Assembly: GCF_002561455.1 (NCBI RefSeq) | Contig: NZ_NTUP01000014.1 | Span: forward strand, 151,578 to 215,577 | Direction of reading: 5' to 3' | Origin: Bacillus sp. AFS015802 | Lineage (GTDB): Bacteria > Bacillota > Bacilli > Bacillales > Bacillaceae_B | DNA: 64,000 bases | Part shown: positions 35,387 to 45,815 of the stretch, one piece after another | How the letters are laid out: every line of letters starts with the position of its first letter | Numbering within the stretch: the stretch's first letter is position 1 | Notes under the pieces: model-generated | What the model was told of the DNA's origin: nothing | What the model saw: the letters and a program-made list of their open reading frames with translations, nothing else | Databases searched by the model: none | Made by a program: the position numbers and the translations under genes

Positions 35387-35412
35387 TGAAACCTTTTGCC
35401 CAACGTATCGTA
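35387..35412 (+). promoter_or_regulatory. Sigma-W promoter of yvlABCD
   Basis: TGAAAC (35387-35392), 16 bases, then CGTA (35409-35412) exactly match the sigma-W -35/-10 consensus, 26 bases before yvlA. In B. subtilis the yvlABCD operon belongs to the sigma-W envelope stress regulon. Confidence 0.92.
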
Positions 35413-35437
35413 AATAATAGTAGAGGAGATGATTAAG

Positions 35438-35752
35438 ATGGAGACCAATAAGGTATTATCAGCCCTGTGCTATTTTAGTATATTTTTTGCCGGCTTTCTT
35501 TTTCCCTTGATCGTGTATTTTGTATCAGATAACCCTTACGTGAAAAAGGATGCAAAAGCAGCGTTTTTATCTCACTTATTACCGGTCATCGCGGTTCCCC
35601 TTGTCATTGCGGGCTTAGTTATGGATATGGGGGTTTTCGCGAGTGGTGCGGGACTGCCGGTTTTCACCGTCATCATGATCGGTTTAGCCATATTAGTTAG
35701 TGTTGTCGTGGTCATTTGGAATGTGTATAAGGGCATCAAAGTACTTTTATAA
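35438..35752 (+). CDS. yvlA: DUF4870 membrane protein YvlA
   Basis: A 104-aa protein with three membrane segments (about 5-25, 45-65 and 75-98). The typical DUF4870 signature is NPYVKKDAKAA near residues 32-42. ATG 35438 has GAGGAG nine bases upstream; ATG 35429 overlaps that site. It is the first gene of the sigma-W operon with yvlB, yvlC and yvlD. Its molecular role is unknown, probably in envelope stress defence. Confidence 0.87.
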   Translation: METNKVLSALCYFSIFFAGFLFPLIVYFVSDNPYVKKDAKAAFLSHLLPVIAVPLVIAGLVMDMGVFASGAGLPVFTVIMIGLAILVSVVVVIWNVYKGIKVLL

Positions 35753-35774
35753 TCAGTAAAGGGGATGAAAGAGT

Positions 35775-36902
35775 ATGAATGAAGAACGCAAACGCATTTT
35801 GGATATGTTGGAAAATGGGACGATTTCGGCACAGGAAGCAGTGGCATTACTGGAAGCACTTGATAAAACACCGAATTCATCCAAGCCGAAAGAGAAGGAT
35901 TTTCTTGATGACTTTGTATCCATCTTTCAGGATGAGAAAAAGGGTGAAAAAGATCACTCTTCCCATACAGGGAATCCGAAAGATAAGCTCCTTGATTTCA
36001 TGAATTCGGCGTTAAACAAAATCAAGAATTTCGACTTTGACTTCCAATGGAATCAGTCGGTTGAATTATCTCATGTCTACCAACAGCCAAATACGGATTT
36101 CGACAAAATGGACATCGACGTGGCCAATGGGAAGGTGGAGCTCATTCCGTGGGACGGTGAGGAAGTCCGTGTGGAATGCGACGCCAAGGTTTATCGTACG
36201 GAAGATCATGAAGAGGCGAGGAAGCAGTTCATGGAAAATACGTCCTTCGCCATCGACGGGGATACGCTTTATTACTCGACGCAGTTAAAGTGGATGAAAG
36301 TGGATTCCAAGCTTTACATTCCGAAGCATCAATATAAAAGGATATCGGTCCGGTTATTCAATGGAGGCTTGAAAGCCGATCATCTTGAAGTTCAGGATCT
36401 TCGTGCCAAGGCGGCGAACGGAAAGATCCATATCGATCACCTGACGACAAAGAAAGCCGAGGTGGAAACCTCGAACGGTGCGATTTTCATCTTCAACGCA
36501 AAAGCCGACCACGTAGAAGCGGAATCCATTAACGGCAAGGTCCAGGTCGAAGGGGATATTTCCTATTCTGATGTGCAATCTTTGAATGGAAACATTGTTT
36601 GTGCCCTGACCGGGGAGAAAGCCGACACGGTGCACGCTAAAACGGTGACCGGCAATATTGATTTATTCGTTCCTGAAAACATCAATATTTCCGGGGAGGC
36701 CAAATCGAACTTCGGTAGTTTTAAGGTTGAACTGGAGGGTATTGATGTATTAGAAGAAAAAAATGAAGTGGTCCAAAAATCGATCCGTTTCAGTCGGAAA
36801 ATGGACTCACTGGATAAGCTTCATCTTTTTGCGGAAACAAAAGCAGGATCTGTCCTCATAAAAAAGCATGAACAGAAGAATGTTAATAAGGACAACGCAT
36901 AA
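35775..36902 (+). CDS. yvlB: DUF4097 adhesin-like protein YvlB
   Basis: A 375-aa protein. A short N-terminal helical SHOCT-like hairpin (ILDMLENGTISAQEAVALLEAL, about residues 8-29; only partly diagnostic) is followed by a charged linker. A long DUF4097 repeat domain (about 110-350) has beta-helix-like motifs such as VANGKVELI, AANGKIHIDHL, SNGAIFIF, INGKVQVEG and LNGNIVCA. No signal peptide or membrane segment is seen. It is the second gene of the sigma-W operon. In B. subtilis YvlB works with the PspC-like YvlC; the exact role is not settled. Confidence 0.9.
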   Translation: MNEERKRILDMLENGTISAQEAVALLEALDKTPNSSKPKEKDFLDDFVSIFQDEKKGEKDHSSHTGNPKDKLLDFMNSALNKIKNFDFDFQWNQSVELSHVYQQPNTDFDKMDIDVANGKVELIPWDGEEVRVECDAKVYRTEDHEEARKQFMENTSFAIDGDTLYYSTQLKWMKVDSKLYIPKHQYKRISVRLFNGGLKADHLEVQDLRAKAANGKIHIDHLTTKKAEVETSNGAIFIFNAKADHVEAESINGKVQVEGDISYSDVQSLNGNIVCALTGEKADTVHAKTVTGNIDLFVPENINISGEAKSNFGSFKVELEGIDVLEEKNEVVQKSIRFSRKMDSLDKLHLFAETKAGSVLIKKHEQKNVNKDNA

Positions 36903-36923
36903 GATGAGAAAGAAGGAATAACG

Positions 36924-37127
36924 ATGAAAAAACGTTTAGCACGATCAAGGTCTGACCGGAAGCTGGCGGGAGTGATCGGTGGATTATCCCGTTATGCAGG
37001 GATCGATTCAACAATCCTGAGGGTGATCTTCATCATCCTCCTCATTCCAACGGGGTTTTTCCCGCTCGGTATCGTATATGGTTTATTGGCCTTCGTGCTG
37101 CCGCATGAGGAGGAAGCCATCAGATAA
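36924..37127 (+). CDS. yvlC: PspC domain membrane protein YvlC
   Basis: A 67-aa PspC-domain protein. The N-terminus is basic with the family motif LARSRSDRKLAGVIGGLSRY (residues about 4-23), followed by a strong membrane segment at about 33-60. Its stop TAA shares one base with the yvlD ATG. PspC proteins take part in membrane stress sensing, and the sigma-W promoter supports that role. Confidence 0.92.
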   Translation: MKKRLARSRSDRKLAGVIGGLSRYAGIDSTILRVIFIILLIPTGFFPLGIVYGLLAFVLPHEEEAIR

Positions 37128-37483
37128 TGAGATGGATTATTGGAATTTTAATCAATGCAGTCATTTTTATTGCATTGGCCGGTTTTTTTGAGGGATTCGA
37201 AGTGTCCGGTATCGGGGCTGCGATAGGAGCGAGCTTTATCCTGTCGATCCTGAATGTGCTCGTGAAGCCGATTTTGATCATCCTCACACTGCCCGTCACG
37301 ATTTTATCCCTGGGGCTGTTTCTATTCGTCATCAATGCGATTACGTTACTGTTGACGGATGGCCTGATGGGAAGCAGCTTTGAGCTATCAGGTTTTGGCA
37401 TGGCATTTCTGGCATCGATCATTCTGTCACTTGCCAATCTCGTGATCCAAAAAGCGGTGCTCGAACCGATGAAAGAGAAATAA
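37127..37483 (+). CDS. yvlD: Phage-holin-like membrane protein YvlD
   Basis: A 118-aa protein of the YvlD/holin-4 superfamily. Four hydrophobic segments (about 5-22, 28-48, 55-78 and 88-108) include the conserved SFILSILNVLVKPILIILTLP region. It is unlikely to be a phage holin, since the context is the chromosomal yvl operon. It is the last gene of the operon, ending at a terminator. Confidence 0.9.
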   Translation: MRWIIGILINAVIFIALAGFFEGFEVSGIGAAIGASFILSILNVLVKPILIILTLPVTILSLGLFLFVINAITLLLTDGLMGSSFELSGFGMAFLASIILSLANLVIQKAVLEPMKEK

Positions 37484-37493
37484 GAAATAATGG

Positions 37494-37534
37494 AAAGGCT
37501 CTGTCTCGATTCATGAGGCAGGGTCTTTCTTTTA
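37494..37534 (+). terminator. Intrinsic terminator of yvlABCD
   Basis: A 14-bp stem with G-T pairs (37494-37507 with 37515-37528) followed by CTTTT. Confidence 0.85.
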
Positions 37535-37647
37535 TAAAACAAATGAGTTAGAAGCAAGCCGCCTTGCGCTTTTCTCCATAATTGCTAAAATAGGTTAGAG
37601 TACGCATATAAATATGAAGTGAGTGTAATGTGAAGGAGGAGCTGCTT

Positions 37648-38583
37648 GTGGCAAAAGTTCGCACAAAAGATATCGTCGAGAAGTTTAATTTGGAGCTTGT
37701 CGGCGGAGAAGAAGGTTTACATAGACCCATTACGACGAGTGATATTTCCCGCCCCGGACTCGAGATGGCCGGCTATTTCAACTACTATCCTGCAGAACGC
37801 ATTCAATTACTGGGGAAAACCGAGTTATCCTTCCTGGAGCTGTTGGACGAAGCGGAACGCAAACGCAGAATGGAAGCACTCTGCACGGATATCACCCCAG
37901 GCATCATCATTTCAAGGGACCTGGAGATACCGGATGAGCTTGTGGAAGCTGCGAACCGCTATGATGTCCCCGTCATGCGTTCGTCGATGAAAACGACACG
38001 GTTTTCTTCAAGACTGACCAATTATTTGGAAAGTAAGCTTGCTCCTACAACAGCCATTCACGGTGTATTGGTCGATATCTACGGGGTAGGGGTGTTGATC
38101 ACCGGGAAAAGCGGCGTCGGGAAAAGTGAGACCGCCCTTGAACTTGTGAAAAGGGGACACCGCCTGGTAGCGGATGATTGTGTGGAGATCAGACAGGAGG
38201 ATATGGATACGTTAATCGGCAGCTCCCCTGAGTTGATCGAGCATCTTCTGGAAATCCGCGGTCTGGGGATCATCAATGTCATGACGCTATTCGGTGCCGG
38301 AGCGGTGCGCAGCTACAAGCGTATTACCCTGTGCATCAACCTGGAGCTTTGGGATAAAGCGAAACAGTACGACCGCCTTGGACTCGAAGAAGAGAAAATG
38401 AAGATCATTGATACGGATATCACCAAATATACCGTACCGGTCCGTCCTGGACGAAATCTTGCCGTCATCATCGAGGTGGCAGCCATGAATTTCCGCCTGA
38501 AACGTATGGGCGTCAATGCAGCCGAGCAATTTACGAATCGTCTCGCCGATGTGATTGAAGACGGGGAGAATGAAGATATCTAA
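37648..38583 (+). CDS. hprK: HPr kinase/phosphorylase
   Basis: It phosphorylates and dephosphorylates HPr at Ser46 and so triggers CcpA-mediated carbon catabolite repression. It has 311 aa. The C-terminal catalytic domain has Walker [10 protein letters not shown] near 154-162 and the HPrK signature [10 protein letters not shown] near 202-211. The catalytic [12 protein letters not shown] segment contains the conserved His-proximal region. GTG 37648 is chosen because AAGGAGGA lies seven bases upstream, and MAKVRTKD is the family start. The upstream GTG 37630 lies just before the site. It is the first gene of hprK-lgt-yvoD-ppaX-yvoF. Confidence 0.96.
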   Translation: MAKVRTKDIVEKFNLELVGGEEGLHRPITTSDISRPGLEMAGYFNYYPAERIQLLGKTELSFLELLDEAERKRRMEALCTDITPGIIISRDLEIPDELVEAANRYDVPVMRSSMKTTRFSSRLTNYLESKLAPTTAIHGVLVDIYGVGVLITGKSGVGKSETALELVKRGHRLVADDCVEIRQEDMDTLIGSSPELIEHLLEIRGLGIINVMTLFGAGAVRSYKRITLCINLELWDKAKQYDRLGLEEEKMKIIDTDITKYTVPVRPGRNLAVIIEVAAMNFRLKRMGVNAAEQFTNRLADVIEDGENEDI

Positions 38584-38647
38584 GCTTTACATAAATTATA
38601 TCGCTTTAACGATCATGGCATCTTAAAGGAGAAAAAGGAGAGACAAA

Positions 38648-39484
38648 ATGAACGAGAACATTACGCCAATCGATCCCATTGCCATTTCATTGGGACCGAT
38701 CCAGGTACACTGGTACGGAGTCATCATCGGACTTGGGATTGCATTGGGACTTTATTTAGTCATTCGTGAGAGCAAGCGTTTAGGCCTTCATCCCGATACC
38801 TTCATCGATTTGCTCGTGTGGGCGATCCCGATCGCCATCATCTGTGCCCGTATTTATTATGTCGTTTTCGAGTGGGACAATTACTATGCAGATCATCCCG
38901 GGGATATCATCAAAGTTTGGAACGGCGGGATTGCCATTCATGGCGCGCTGATCGGTTCGGTCCTGACGACGTTTGTTTTTGCGAAAATAAAGGGGCTGTC
39001 TTTCTGGAAATTGACGGATATTGCGGCCCCGAGCATCATCCTGGGTCAGGCGATCGGACGCTGGGGTAACTTTGTGAACCAGGAGGCCCACGGCGGTGAA
39101 GTATCCCGGGCATTCCTTGAAAACCTCAAGCTTCCAGACTTCATCATCAATCAAATGTACATCGACGGAGCGTATTATCACCCTACCTTCCTGTATGAAT
39201 CCCTGTGGAGTTTTGCTGGGTTGATCCTTCTGCTTATCCTGAGAAGAAAAGCGGGCTGGCTGCGCCGGGGAGAACTGTTCCTTACGTATGTGGTCTGGTA
39301 TTCCATCGGCCGTTTCTATGTAGAGGGACTCCGGACGGACAGTCTGATGATGGGGTCTTTCCGATTCGCACAGGTGATTTCTGTCATCCTGATCATTGCC
39401 GCGGTCGCTGTATTCTTTTACAGAAGAAAAGCGGGTCTTGCGAAAAAGGCATATGATGAGAAGACGGATACAGTGAACGCTTAA
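38648..39484 (+). CDS. lgt: Prolipoprotein diacylglyceryl transferase
   Basis: It transfers diacylglycerol from phosphatidylglycerol to the lipobox cysteine of prelipoproteins, the first step of lipoprotein maturation. It has 278 aa and about seven membrane helices. The Lgt signature [14 protein letters not shown] lies near residues 136-149, and the essential HGALIG region near 98-103. Arg in the late [16 protein letters not shown] segment, near 225-240, completes the site. The start follows AAAGGAGAGA. cccB in this window is one predicted client. Confidence 0.97.
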   Translation: MNENITPIDPIAISLGPIQVHWYGVIIGLGIALGLYLVIRESKRLGLHPDTFIDLLVWAIPIAIICARIYYVVFEWDNYYADHPGDIIKVWNGGIAIHGALIGSVLTTFVFAKIKGLSFWKLTDIAAPSIILGQAIGRWGNFVNQEAHGGEVSRAFLENLKLPDFIINQMYIDGAYYHPTFLYESLWSFAGLILLLILRRKAGWLRRGELFLTYVVWYSIGRFYVEGLRTDSLMMGSFRFAQVISVILIIAAVAVFFYRRKAGLAKKAYDEKTDTVNA

Positions 39485-39503
39485 CAGAAGGGGAGTAAGG
39501 AGT

Positions 39504-40469
39504 ATGAGGATGTCATCTTTGAAAAATGGCGGACTGACTGGATTGAAAACAACGTGGTCGTTGGGGAAAGTCATCTTCCCGATCACGCTGATCGTGTTTT
39601 TGCTTCAATACACACCTGTCCTTCCCTGGATCATGGAGAGAATCTCTCCGTTCATGAAGCTTCTCGGCTTATCCGGTGATGCGGCGATTCCCCTCGTCCT
39701 GGGGAATTTCCTGAACCTTTATGCGGGGATCGGGGGGATTTTGTCCCTTGATTTGACGGTGAAGGAAGTATTCATCATTGCGGTGATGCTTTCGTTCTCC
39801 CATAATCTGTTCATCGAGTCGACGGTCGCATCAAAAGTGGGCGTGAAGATCTGGCTGATTGTTGCCGTAAGGATCGGGCTCGCCCTCTTGTCTGCCGTGG
39901 TGATCAATCTTGTATGGAGTGGCGGATCGGAAATCGCCAAATACGGGATGATGCCCCCTCAGCAGGCGGAACCGGATGGATGGGGGGAGATCCTGTTGCT
40001 TGGCCTTGAAAAAGCAGGATTCGGTGTCCTGCAATTGGCCCTGATCGTCATTCCCCTCATGATGGTCATTCAGGTCATGAAAGACTTGAAATGGATGGAC
40101 GTCTTTTCCCGCTGGATGTCCCCTGCCACGCGTGCCCTCGGTATGAATGAGAATACCTCGTCGACGATGGTGGCGGGACTCGTCATCGGTCTTGCCTACG
40201 GGGCAGGGGTGATGATCCAGGCCGTCAAGGAAGACGGGGTCAGCAAGAAAGATGTGACAATCGCCTTCATCTTTTTAGTGGCGTGCCACGCAGTGGTGGA
40301 AGATACACTGATTTTCATCCCCCTCGGCATACCCGTACTGCCCCTCCTTTTGATCAGGCTGGTGACCGCCATCCTGTTAACCATGGCGGTGGCGTATTTC
40401 TGGAACAAAGTCGATGCTAAGAAAGTAAAGGAGCTGCATTATGAGCAGGATTACAACAATACTATTTGA
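39504..40469 (+). CDS. yvoD: Nucleoside-recognition (Gate) domain membrane protein YvoD
   Basis: A polytopic membrane protein of 321 aa with two Gate-type segments (about 20-130 and 175-300) and eight or so hydrophobic helices. It is related to spore-maturation and nucleoside transporter gating domains; substrate and function are unknown. Two in-frame starts (39504 and 39510) are both plausible next to GGGGAGTAAGGAG. It overlaps ppaX by 29 bases, so it is coupled in the hprK operon. Confidence 0.85.
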   Translation: MRMSSLKNGGLTGLKTTWSLGKVIFPITLIVFLLQYTPVLPWIMERISPFMKLLGLSGDAAIPLVLGNFLNLYAGIGGILSLDLTVKEVFIIAVMLSFSHNLFIESTVASKVGVKIWLIVAVRIGLALLSAVVINLVWSGGSEIAKYGMMPPQQAEPDGWGEILLLGLEKAGFGVLQLALIVIPLMMVIQVMKDLKWMDVFSRWMSPATRALGMNENTSSTMVAGLVIGLAYGAGVMIQAVKEDGVSKKDVTIAFIFLVACHAVVEDTLIFIPLGIPVLPLLLIRLVTAILLTMAVAYFWNKVDAKKVKELHYEQDYNNTI

Positions 40470-41091
40470 CTTGGATGGAACACTGATCAACACGAATGAT
40501 CTGATCATTTCATCCTTTTTGCATACATTGAATCATTACTACCCGGGGCAATATGAGGAAAAAGACGTTCACCCTTTTATGGGACCGCCCCTTGAAGAGT
40601 CATTCGGTGGATTGAATCCTGATAAGATGGAGGAAATGTGTGCCCACTACCGTGCCTACAATCATGAACATCATGACGCCCTCGTAACAGAGTTTGAGGG
40701 AGTGTATGAAACCGTGAAGACGCTTTACGACAATGGCTACAAACTGGCCATCGTCTCGACGAAGGTCCGTGATGTGGTGCTGAAAGGTCTGGACCTGATG
40801 AACCTTCGTCCGTTCTTCGAAGTCATCATCACCCTTGATGAAGTCGAGAACGCGAAGCCCCATCCCGAACCGATCGAGAAAGCATTGATCGCACTCGGGT
40901 CTTCGCCGGGAGAGGCCATCATGATCGGAGACAATCATCACGACATCTTGGCCGGTAAAAATGCCGGTGTCCTGTCGGCGGGTGTCGCCTGGAGTGCGAA
41001 GGGAAGAGAGCATCTAGCCCATTACGAGCCGGACTTCATGCTTGAAAACATGAAAGATTTATTGGCCATCGTGGGAGCCCCGACTGCATGA
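40441..41091 (+). CDS. ppaX: Pyrophosphatase PpaX (HAD family)
   Basis: It hydrolyses pyrophosphate released when HPrK/P dephosphorylates HPr by phosphorolysis. It is a HAD hydrolase of 216 aa with motif [10 protein letters not shown] (about 9-17), motif II Ser in AIVSTKVRD (near 102), and motif III Lys plus Asp pair in [10 protein letters not shown] (near 160-168). The start sits inside yvoD with AAAGGAG upstream, and the end overlaps yvoF by four bases. The operon pairing with hprK supports the assignment. Confidence 0.94.
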   Translation: MSRITTILFDLDGTLINTNDLIISSFLHTLNHYYPGQYEEKDVHPFMGPPLEESFGGLNPDKMEEMCAHYRAYNHEHHDALVTEFEGVYETVKTLYDNGYKLAIVSTKVRDVVLKGLDLMNLRPFFEVIITLDEVENAKPHPEPIEKALIALGSSPGEAIMIGDNHHDILAGKNAGVLSAGVAWSAKGREHLAHYEPDFMLENMKDLLAIVGAPTA

Positions 41092-41627
41092 GACGGACGA
41101 CCCGCTATCCTGTAGAAGGAGCAAACTCCCTCTGGCATGTGTACAAGACCGTTCCATTCGGGAAGGTCGTCAAAAATTTCATCGTCATCCAGCTCGCGCG
41201 CTACACCCCATTTTTAGGTATTAAGAATTGGCTGTATAAGACGTTTTTGCGGATGAAGATCGGGGAGCATACCTCGTTTGCCCTGATGGTGATGCTGGAT
41301 GTGATGTTTCCAGAGAAGATTTCGGTGGGACGGAACACGGTCATCGGATATAACACAACGATCCTTGCCCATGAATATTTGATCAAGGAATACCGCCTCG
41401 GTGAAGTGGAAATCGGTTCGGAAGTGATGATCGGTGCCAACACGACGGTGTTACCGGGAGTGAAAATCGGTGACGGTGCCATCGTCTCAGCGGGCACCCT
41501 TGTACATAAAGATGTTCCCGCCGGTGCCTTCGTCGGGGGGAACCCGATGAAAGTCATCTACACAAAAGACGAATTAGCCGAACGTTGGCGGGAAGATGTC
41601 ATCTACGGATTGAAAAGAGAAGAATAA
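41088..41627 (+). CDS. yvoF: Left-handed beta-helix acyltransferase YvoF
   Basis: A hexapeptide-repeat acyltransferase of 179 aa. The repeat-rich part (about 70-160) includes [43 protein letters not shown] and [10 protein letters not shown], typical of the LbetaH fold. A catalytic His is likely in ILAHEYL near residue 90. The acceptor is unknown. It starts by ATGA overlap with ppaX and closes the hprK operon. Confidence 0.88.
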   Translation: MRRTTRYPVEGANSLWHVYKTVPFGKVVKNFIVIQLARYTPFLGIKNWLYKTFLRMKIGEHTSFALMVMLDVMFPEKISVGRNTVIGYNTTILAHEYLIKEYRLGEVEIGSEVMIGANTTVLPGVKIGDGAIVSAGTLVHKDVPAGAFVGGNPMKVIYTKDELAERWREDVIYGLKREE

Positions 41628-41629
41628 GG

Positions 41630-41670
41630 GAAAAGGCAAAGATAGAGCGGATACTGTCTTTGCCTTTTTT
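41630..41670 (+). terminator. Intrinsic terminator of the hprK operon
   Basis: The stem AAAAGGCAAAGA/TCTTTGCCTTTT (41631-41643 with 41656-41668) is followed by TTTTTT. Confidence 0.92.
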
Positions 41671-41768
41671 GTATGATACACGATGAAAGCGCATTCGAAG
41701 GTGGGATGAATGAGAAGGCCGCTGCGACACGAACGATCGACCCCCGAAAATTACTCCCGTCAAAACGG

Positions 41769-41797
41769 TTGACGAATAAAAAAAGAAACGCTACACT
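41769..41797 (+). promoter_or_regulatory. Probable sigma-A promoter of the his operon
   Basis: TTGACG (41769-41774), a 17-bp spacer and TACACT (41792-41797), with about 115 bases of leader before hisZ. No T-box specifier or AGGGTGGNACCGCG block is seen. Confidence 0.6.
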
Positions 41798-41917
41798 ACA
41801 AATAACTTTATTTTATTAGCACATTAGCGAACTAAAGGATTTCTGAATAATCGAGAAGTAGTAGCAATCCCCCTTTCTGGGAAAAATAGACGAATTAATA
41901 CGCCAAAGGTGGTTCTT

Positions 41918-43105
41918 ATGACTAAGTTATTTATGTTCGAGAAGCCATTGGGAATGAGAGATACATTTCCTGATTTATATGAAATCAAAGACCAGACGAA
42001 AAAGAAAATGGAGCAGGCCATGAAGCTGTGGGGCTACCGGTTCATTGAAACCCCAAGCCTTGAATATTATGAAACGGTCGGAGAAGCCTCGGCAATCCTC
42101 GATCAGCAGCTATTCAAGCTACTGGATCAACAGGGCCACACACTCGTATTAAGGCCCGATATGACCGCGCCGATCGCCAGGATTGCCGCGTCAAAATTAT
42201 TGAAGGATGAAGCGCCTCTGAGACTTGCTTACTCTAATTCAGTCTTCCGGGCCCAGCAGCGGGAAGGCGGGCGGCCCGCGGAATTCGAACAGGTCGGGAT
42301 TGAATGCATCGGGGACGATTCCGTCAGCGCCGATGCCGAAGTGATCGCCCTGATGGTATCCGTACTGAAAGAAGCGGGGCTCGAGAACTTCAAGATCTCC
42401 ATCGGCCATATCGGATTTGTCCGTGAGCTGTTCACTCAAATCGTCGGGACGGAAGAACGGGCGGATACGTTAAGAAGATACTTATATGAGAAGAATTATG
42501 TGGGCTACCGACATCATGTCGATGAACTGGCCCTTTCGTCCATTGATAAGCAGCGGCTTTTCCGGTTCCTGCAGCTACGCGGATCCGAAGATGTCCTAAA
42601 TGAGGCCCATGGTCTACTTGAAGGAGAAAAAGGACTGCGGGCATTGGAACAGCTGAAAGATTTGTGGAGTATTTTAAAAGACTATGAAGTCGAGCAATAT
42701 GTGAAATTCGACTTGAGCCTGGTGAGCCACATGAGCTATTATTCCGGGATATTATTTGAAGTGTACGGGGAAAATGTCGGCTTTGCCATCGGAAACGGAG
42801 GACGCTACAATAAGCTCCTCGAAAAGTTCGGGAAGAATTCCGGGGCCACGGGCTTCGGATTACGTCTAGATTATGTACTGGAAGCCCTGCAGGTTGAATT
42901 ATCCTCCACTCTTCAACAGTGTGTGCTGTTCAGTGATGAGCGCAGGAAAGAAGCGATCGGCCTCGCACGTGAGCTGAGAAAGGAAGGAGTCGAGGTTGTG
43001 CTTCAGAACTGGAAGGGCGTAGGAGATGTGGACGAATTCACGAAGGGGTTCAGCAATGTCCATTTCGTTGTGGGACAGGATCGAAAAGGCGGTGAAACAT
43101 CATGA
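41918..43105 (+). CDS. hisZ: ATP phosphoribosyltransferase regulatory subunit HisZ
   Basis: A class II histidyl-tRNA synthetase-like protein of 395 aa that lacks tRNA-charging function. It forms the hetero-octameric HisGZ complex and confers histidine feedback on short-form HisG. Synthetase-like motif 2 ([21 protein letters not shown] is split around residues 108-128) and the late [12 protein letters not shown] stretch are visible. The C-terminal anticodon domain is reduced. ATG 41918 follows AAAGGTGG; the GTG at 41909 overlaps that site. It overlaps hisG by four bases. Confidence 0.93.
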   Translation: MTKLFMFEKPLGMRDTFPDLYEIKDQTKKKMEQAMKLWGYRFIETPSLEYYETVGEASAILDQQLFKLLDQQGHTLVLRPDMTAPIARIAASKLLKDEAPLRLAYSNSVFRAQQREGGRPAEFEQVGIECIGDDSVSADAEVIALMVSVLKEAGLENFKISIGHIGFVRELFTQIVGTEERADTLRRYLYEKNYVGYRHHVDELALSSIDKQRLFRFLQLRGSEDVLNEAHGLLEGEKGLRALEQLKDLWSILKDYEVEQYVKFDLSLVSHMSYYSGILFEVYGENVGFAIGNGGRYNKLLEKFGKNSGATGFGLRLDYVLEALQVELSSTLQQCVLFSDERRKEAIGLARELRKEGVEVVLQNWKGVGDVDEFTKGFSNVHFVVGQDRKGGETS

Positions 43106-43725
43106 GCGGTTTGACGATTGCCATGCCTAAAGGCAGGATATTCGAAGAAGCAGTGGAACTATTAAGGAAGGCGGATTATAATCTGCCGCCTGAATTTGAT
43201 GATTCGAGAAAGCTCATCATCGAAGTGCCCGAGGAGGACCTGCGTTTCATCCTCGCCAAGCCCATGGATGTTCCGACCTACGTGGAGCATGGGGTTGCTG
43301 ACTTGGGAATTGCCGGAAAGGACGTCATGCTCGAAGAAGAAAGGGATGTCTACGAGCTTCTTGATTTAAAGATCAGTGGATGTTACCTGGCGGTAGCGGG
43401 GCTGCCGGATACGAAAATGAGCGATGTGGCACCAAAGATCGCAACCAAATATCCAAATGTCGCTTCCTCCTATTTCCGTGAGCAGGGTGAGCAGGTGGAA
43501 ATCATTAAGCTGAACGGTTCCATCGAACTGGCCCCACTAATCGGACTGGCCGACCGGATCGTCGATATCGTTTCGACGGGGCGGACGCTGAAAGAGAACG
43601 GACTGGTGGAATACGAAACCATCGTCGGCATCACCTCACGCCTCATCGTCAATCCCGTCAGCTACAGGATGAAAGACGAAAAAATCGAAGACCTCGTCAC
43701 CCGCCTCACACGCATCATCGGGTAA
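43102..43725 (+). CDS. hisG: ATP phosphoribosyltransferase, short form
   Basis: It joins ATP and PRPP, the first committed step of histidine synthesis. It has 207 aa, the short form lacking the C-terminal regulatory ACT domain, consistent with dependence on HisZ encoded directly upstream. It begins [17 protein letters not shown], and the PRPP loop [14 protein letters not shown] lies near residues 153-166. It starts by ATGA overlap with hisZ. A GAGGGACGGACCTC unit overlaps its 3' end region at 43726. Confidence 0.96.
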   Translation: MSGLTIAMPKGRIFEEAVELLRKADYNLPPEFDDSRKLIIEVPEEDLRFILAKPMDVPTYVEHGVADLGIAGKDVMLEEERDVYELLDLKISGCYLAVAGLPDTKMSDVAPKIATKYPNVASSYFREQGEQVEIIKLNGSIELAPLIGLADRIVDIVSTGRTLKENGLVEYETIVGITSRLIVNPVSYRMKDEKIEDLVTRLTRIIG

Positions 43726-43876
43726 GAGGGACGGACCTCGCCTGAAGGGGTCCGGAAGTATGAGTTTACAAATGTTTGCGGCGTTATCGGGCCGGATGCT
43801 CGTTGGAAATCGAGGTCCGTCCCTCCAAATAGAGATTACATAGGGGGAAAAGGGCTGCAAAGCAGGTCCGTCCCTC
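43726..43876. repeat. Three GAGGGACGGACCTC-type repeats between hisG and hisD
   Basis: GAGGGACGGACCTC at 43726-43739 and its reverse orientation GAGGTCCGTCCCTC at 43812-43825 form an inverted pair about 72 bases apart. A third unit, AGGTCCGTCCCTC, is at 43864-43876. They fill nearly the whole 171-base break in an otherwise tightly packed his operon. No T-run is present, so read-through is expected. Confidence 0.85.
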
Positions 43877-43896
43877 ACTGAAGGTTGGTGAATGTG

Positions 43897-45171
43897 ATGA
43901 AGATTATCAGTGATATAGGCGGGGCGTCGATCAGGCGCTCTGTGGATAGTGGAACGGAAGAGCAGCGCAGGGCGGTCCAGGGGATCATTGCTTCTGTGCA
44001 GAAGGATGGCGATGCAGCGGTCCGGGACTATACGGAGACATTCGATGGCATCCGATTAGAGAATTACAAAGTGTCCGAGAGTGAGATAGAGGAGGCGTTC
44101 TCGTCCCTCGATCCGGAGATGATCTCGATCATTGAAGAGGCGGCAGAGAACATCCGTGACTTTCACGCTCAGCAAAAGAGGTCCTCATGGTTCACAACGG
44201 ATGAGGACGGCACGATGCTCGGTCAGAAGCTCACGCCCCTGGATTCGGTTGGCGTGTACGTACCGGGTGGGACGGCAGCTTATCCGTCCTCGGTCCTGAT
44301 GAATGTCCTTCCGGCAAAGGTAGCCGGAGTCGGACGGATCACGATGGTTTCCCCTCCCGGTAAGGATGGACGTTTATCTCCAGGCGTACTTGTGGCAGCA
44401 AAAGTGGCGGGCGTGGAAGAGATCTTTAAAGTTGGCGGCGCCCAAGCCGTAGCCGCACTCGCGTATGGAACGGAATCCATCACGCCTGTGGATAAAATAA
44501 CGGGACCGGGAAACATTTACGTCGCCCTGGCCAAACGGGAAGTATTCGGCGATGTGGATATCGATATGATCGCCGGTCCGAGTGAAATTGTGATCCTGGC
44601 CGATGAGCATCAGCGTGCCGATGAAATCGCCGCGGATCTTCTCTCCCAGGCAGAGCATGACGTGTTTGCTTCAGCGGTACTCGTCACGGATTCATCAGCG
44701 CTTGCCGAGGAAGTGTCCGCTCAGGTGGAACGCCAGTTGACGACCCTCCCCCGGGAAGAGATCGCCCGACAGTCCATCACCGATTTCGGTACGATCTATG
44801 TGACGAAGGACATGGAAGAAGGGATCGGAGTGGTCAATCAGCTTGCCGGGGAACACGTAGAAATCCTGACCGAAAAGCCGTTTGAAACGATGGCGAAAAT
44901 CCGTCATGCCGGAGCGATCTTCCTTGGACGACACAGCTCGGAGCCCGTCGGGGATTATTTCGCAGGACCGAATCACGTCCTGCCGACGAACGGGACCGCC
45001 CGTTTCTCAAGTCCATTGAACGTGGATGAATTCATGAAAAAGACGAGTGTCATTTCCTATAGTGAAACAGCACTGCAGAAAAACTATGAAAAAATTGCGA
45101 AGCTTGCCCGTTTAGAGGGATTAGAAGCCCATGCAAGGGCAGTGGAGATACGATTCGATAAAGAGAAATAG
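43897..45171 (+). CDS. hisD: Histidinol dehydrogenase
   Basis: It oxidises L-histidinol to histidine in two NAD-dependent steps, a zinc enzyme. It has 424 aa. Visible family stretches are [23 protein letters not shown] (begins near residue 123), IAGPSEIVI near 225, and [10 protein letters not shown] near 252 carrying zinc ligands Gln/His. The late GPNHVLPT...[13 protein letters not shown] region is near 355-380. ATG 43897 is chosen with GGTTGGTG upstream; GTG 43894 and 43888 are alternatives. Confidence 0.95.
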   Translation: MKIISDIGGASIRRSVDSGTEEQRRAVQGIIASVQKDGDAAVRDYTETFDGIRLENYKVSESEIEEAFSSLDPEMISIIEEAAENIRDFHAQQKRSSWFTTDEDGTMLGQKLTPLDSVGVYVPGGTAAYPSSVLMNVLPAKVAGVGRITMVSPPGKDGRLSPGVLVAAKVAGVEEIFKVGGAQAVAALAYGTESITPVDKITGPGNIYVALAKREVFGDVDIDMIAGPSEIVILADEHQRADEIAADLLSQAEHDVFASAVLVTDSSALAEEVSAQVERQLTTLPREEIARQSITDFGTIYVTKDMEEGIGVVNQLAGEHVEILTEKPFETMAKIRHAGAIFLGRHSSEPVGDYFAGPNHVLPTNGTARFSSPLNVDEFMKKTSVISYSETALQKNYEKIAKLARLEGLEAHARAVEIRFDKEK

Positions 45172-45175
45172 AGAA

Positions 45176-45206
45176 GAGGGACGGAGCTCACAGAGGTCCG
45201 TCCCTC
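45176..45206. repeat. Hairpin of two GAGGGACGGACCTC-type repeats between hisD and hisB
   Basis: GAGGGACGGA and TCCGTCCCTC pair perfectly over ten bases around a short loop. It lies immediately before the hisB ribosome binding site AAAAGGAGG. Confidence 0.85.
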
Positions 45207-45224
45207 CAAAAAAAGGAGGACATC

Positions 45225-45812
45225 ATGGTGAGAAGTGCAGAGATTGTACGTAAGACGAATGAGACAGATATCCGGTTGAGTTTTGGCATCGATGGGGAAG
45301 GGAATTCGAGGATCGAGACAGGGGTCCCGTTCATGAGTCATATGATGGATCTGTTCACGAAGCATGGACAATTCGATTGTACGATTGAGGCAAACGGGGA
45401 CACGGAGGTCGACGATCACCACACGACAGAGGATATCGGGATCTGCCTTGGACAGGCATTGCTTGAATCACTCGGAGACAAGAAAGGCATCAAGCGGTAT
45501 GGATCGGCCATGGTCCCGATGGATGAAGCCCTCGCCCAGGTCGTGGTGGACCTGAGTAACCGCCCTCACCTTGAATTCCGTGCAGAACTTCCGAGTCAGA
45601 AAGTCGGGACCTTCGATACGGAGCTTGTTCACGAATTCCTTTGGAAGCTTGCCCTGGAAGCGAGGATGAACCTTCATGTCATCGTCCACTACGGTCACAA
45701 TACGCATCATATCATTGAAGCGATCTTCAAAGCACTGGGACGTGCCCTGGATGAAGCGACCACGATCGATCCACGTGTTAAAGGGATTCCATCGACGAAG
45801 GGAATGTTATAA
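45225..45812 (+). CDS. hisB: Imidazoleglycerol-phosphate dehydratase
   Basis: It dehydrates imidazole glycerol phosphate to imidazole acetol phosphate. It has 195 aa, the monofunctional form without the HAD phosphatase of E. coli HisB. The metal-binding motifs HHTTEDIGI near residue 66 and HHIIEAIFKALGRAL near 162, plus GVPFMSHMMDLF, are typical. The start follows AAAAGGAGGAC. It is three bases before hisH. Confidence 0.96.
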   Translation: MVRSAEIVRKTNETDIRLSFGIDGEGNSRIETGVPFMSHMMDLFTKHGQFDCTIEANGDTEVDDHHTTEDIGICLGQALLESLGDKKGIKRYGSAMVPMDEALAQVVVDLSNRPHLEFRAELPSQKVGTFDTELVHEFLWKLALEARMNLHVIVHYGHNTHHIIEAIFKALGRALDEATTIDPRVKGIPSTKGML

Positions 45813-45815
45813 TTC

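Noticed and set aside
37127..37483. Phage holin, implying a prophage
   Set aside because: The gene is part of the conserved chromosomal yvlABCD operon with no phage genes around it.
41628..41917. T-box leader for the histidine operon
   Set aside because: No AGGGTGGNACCGCG antiterminator block, no specifier stem and no terminator before hisZ.
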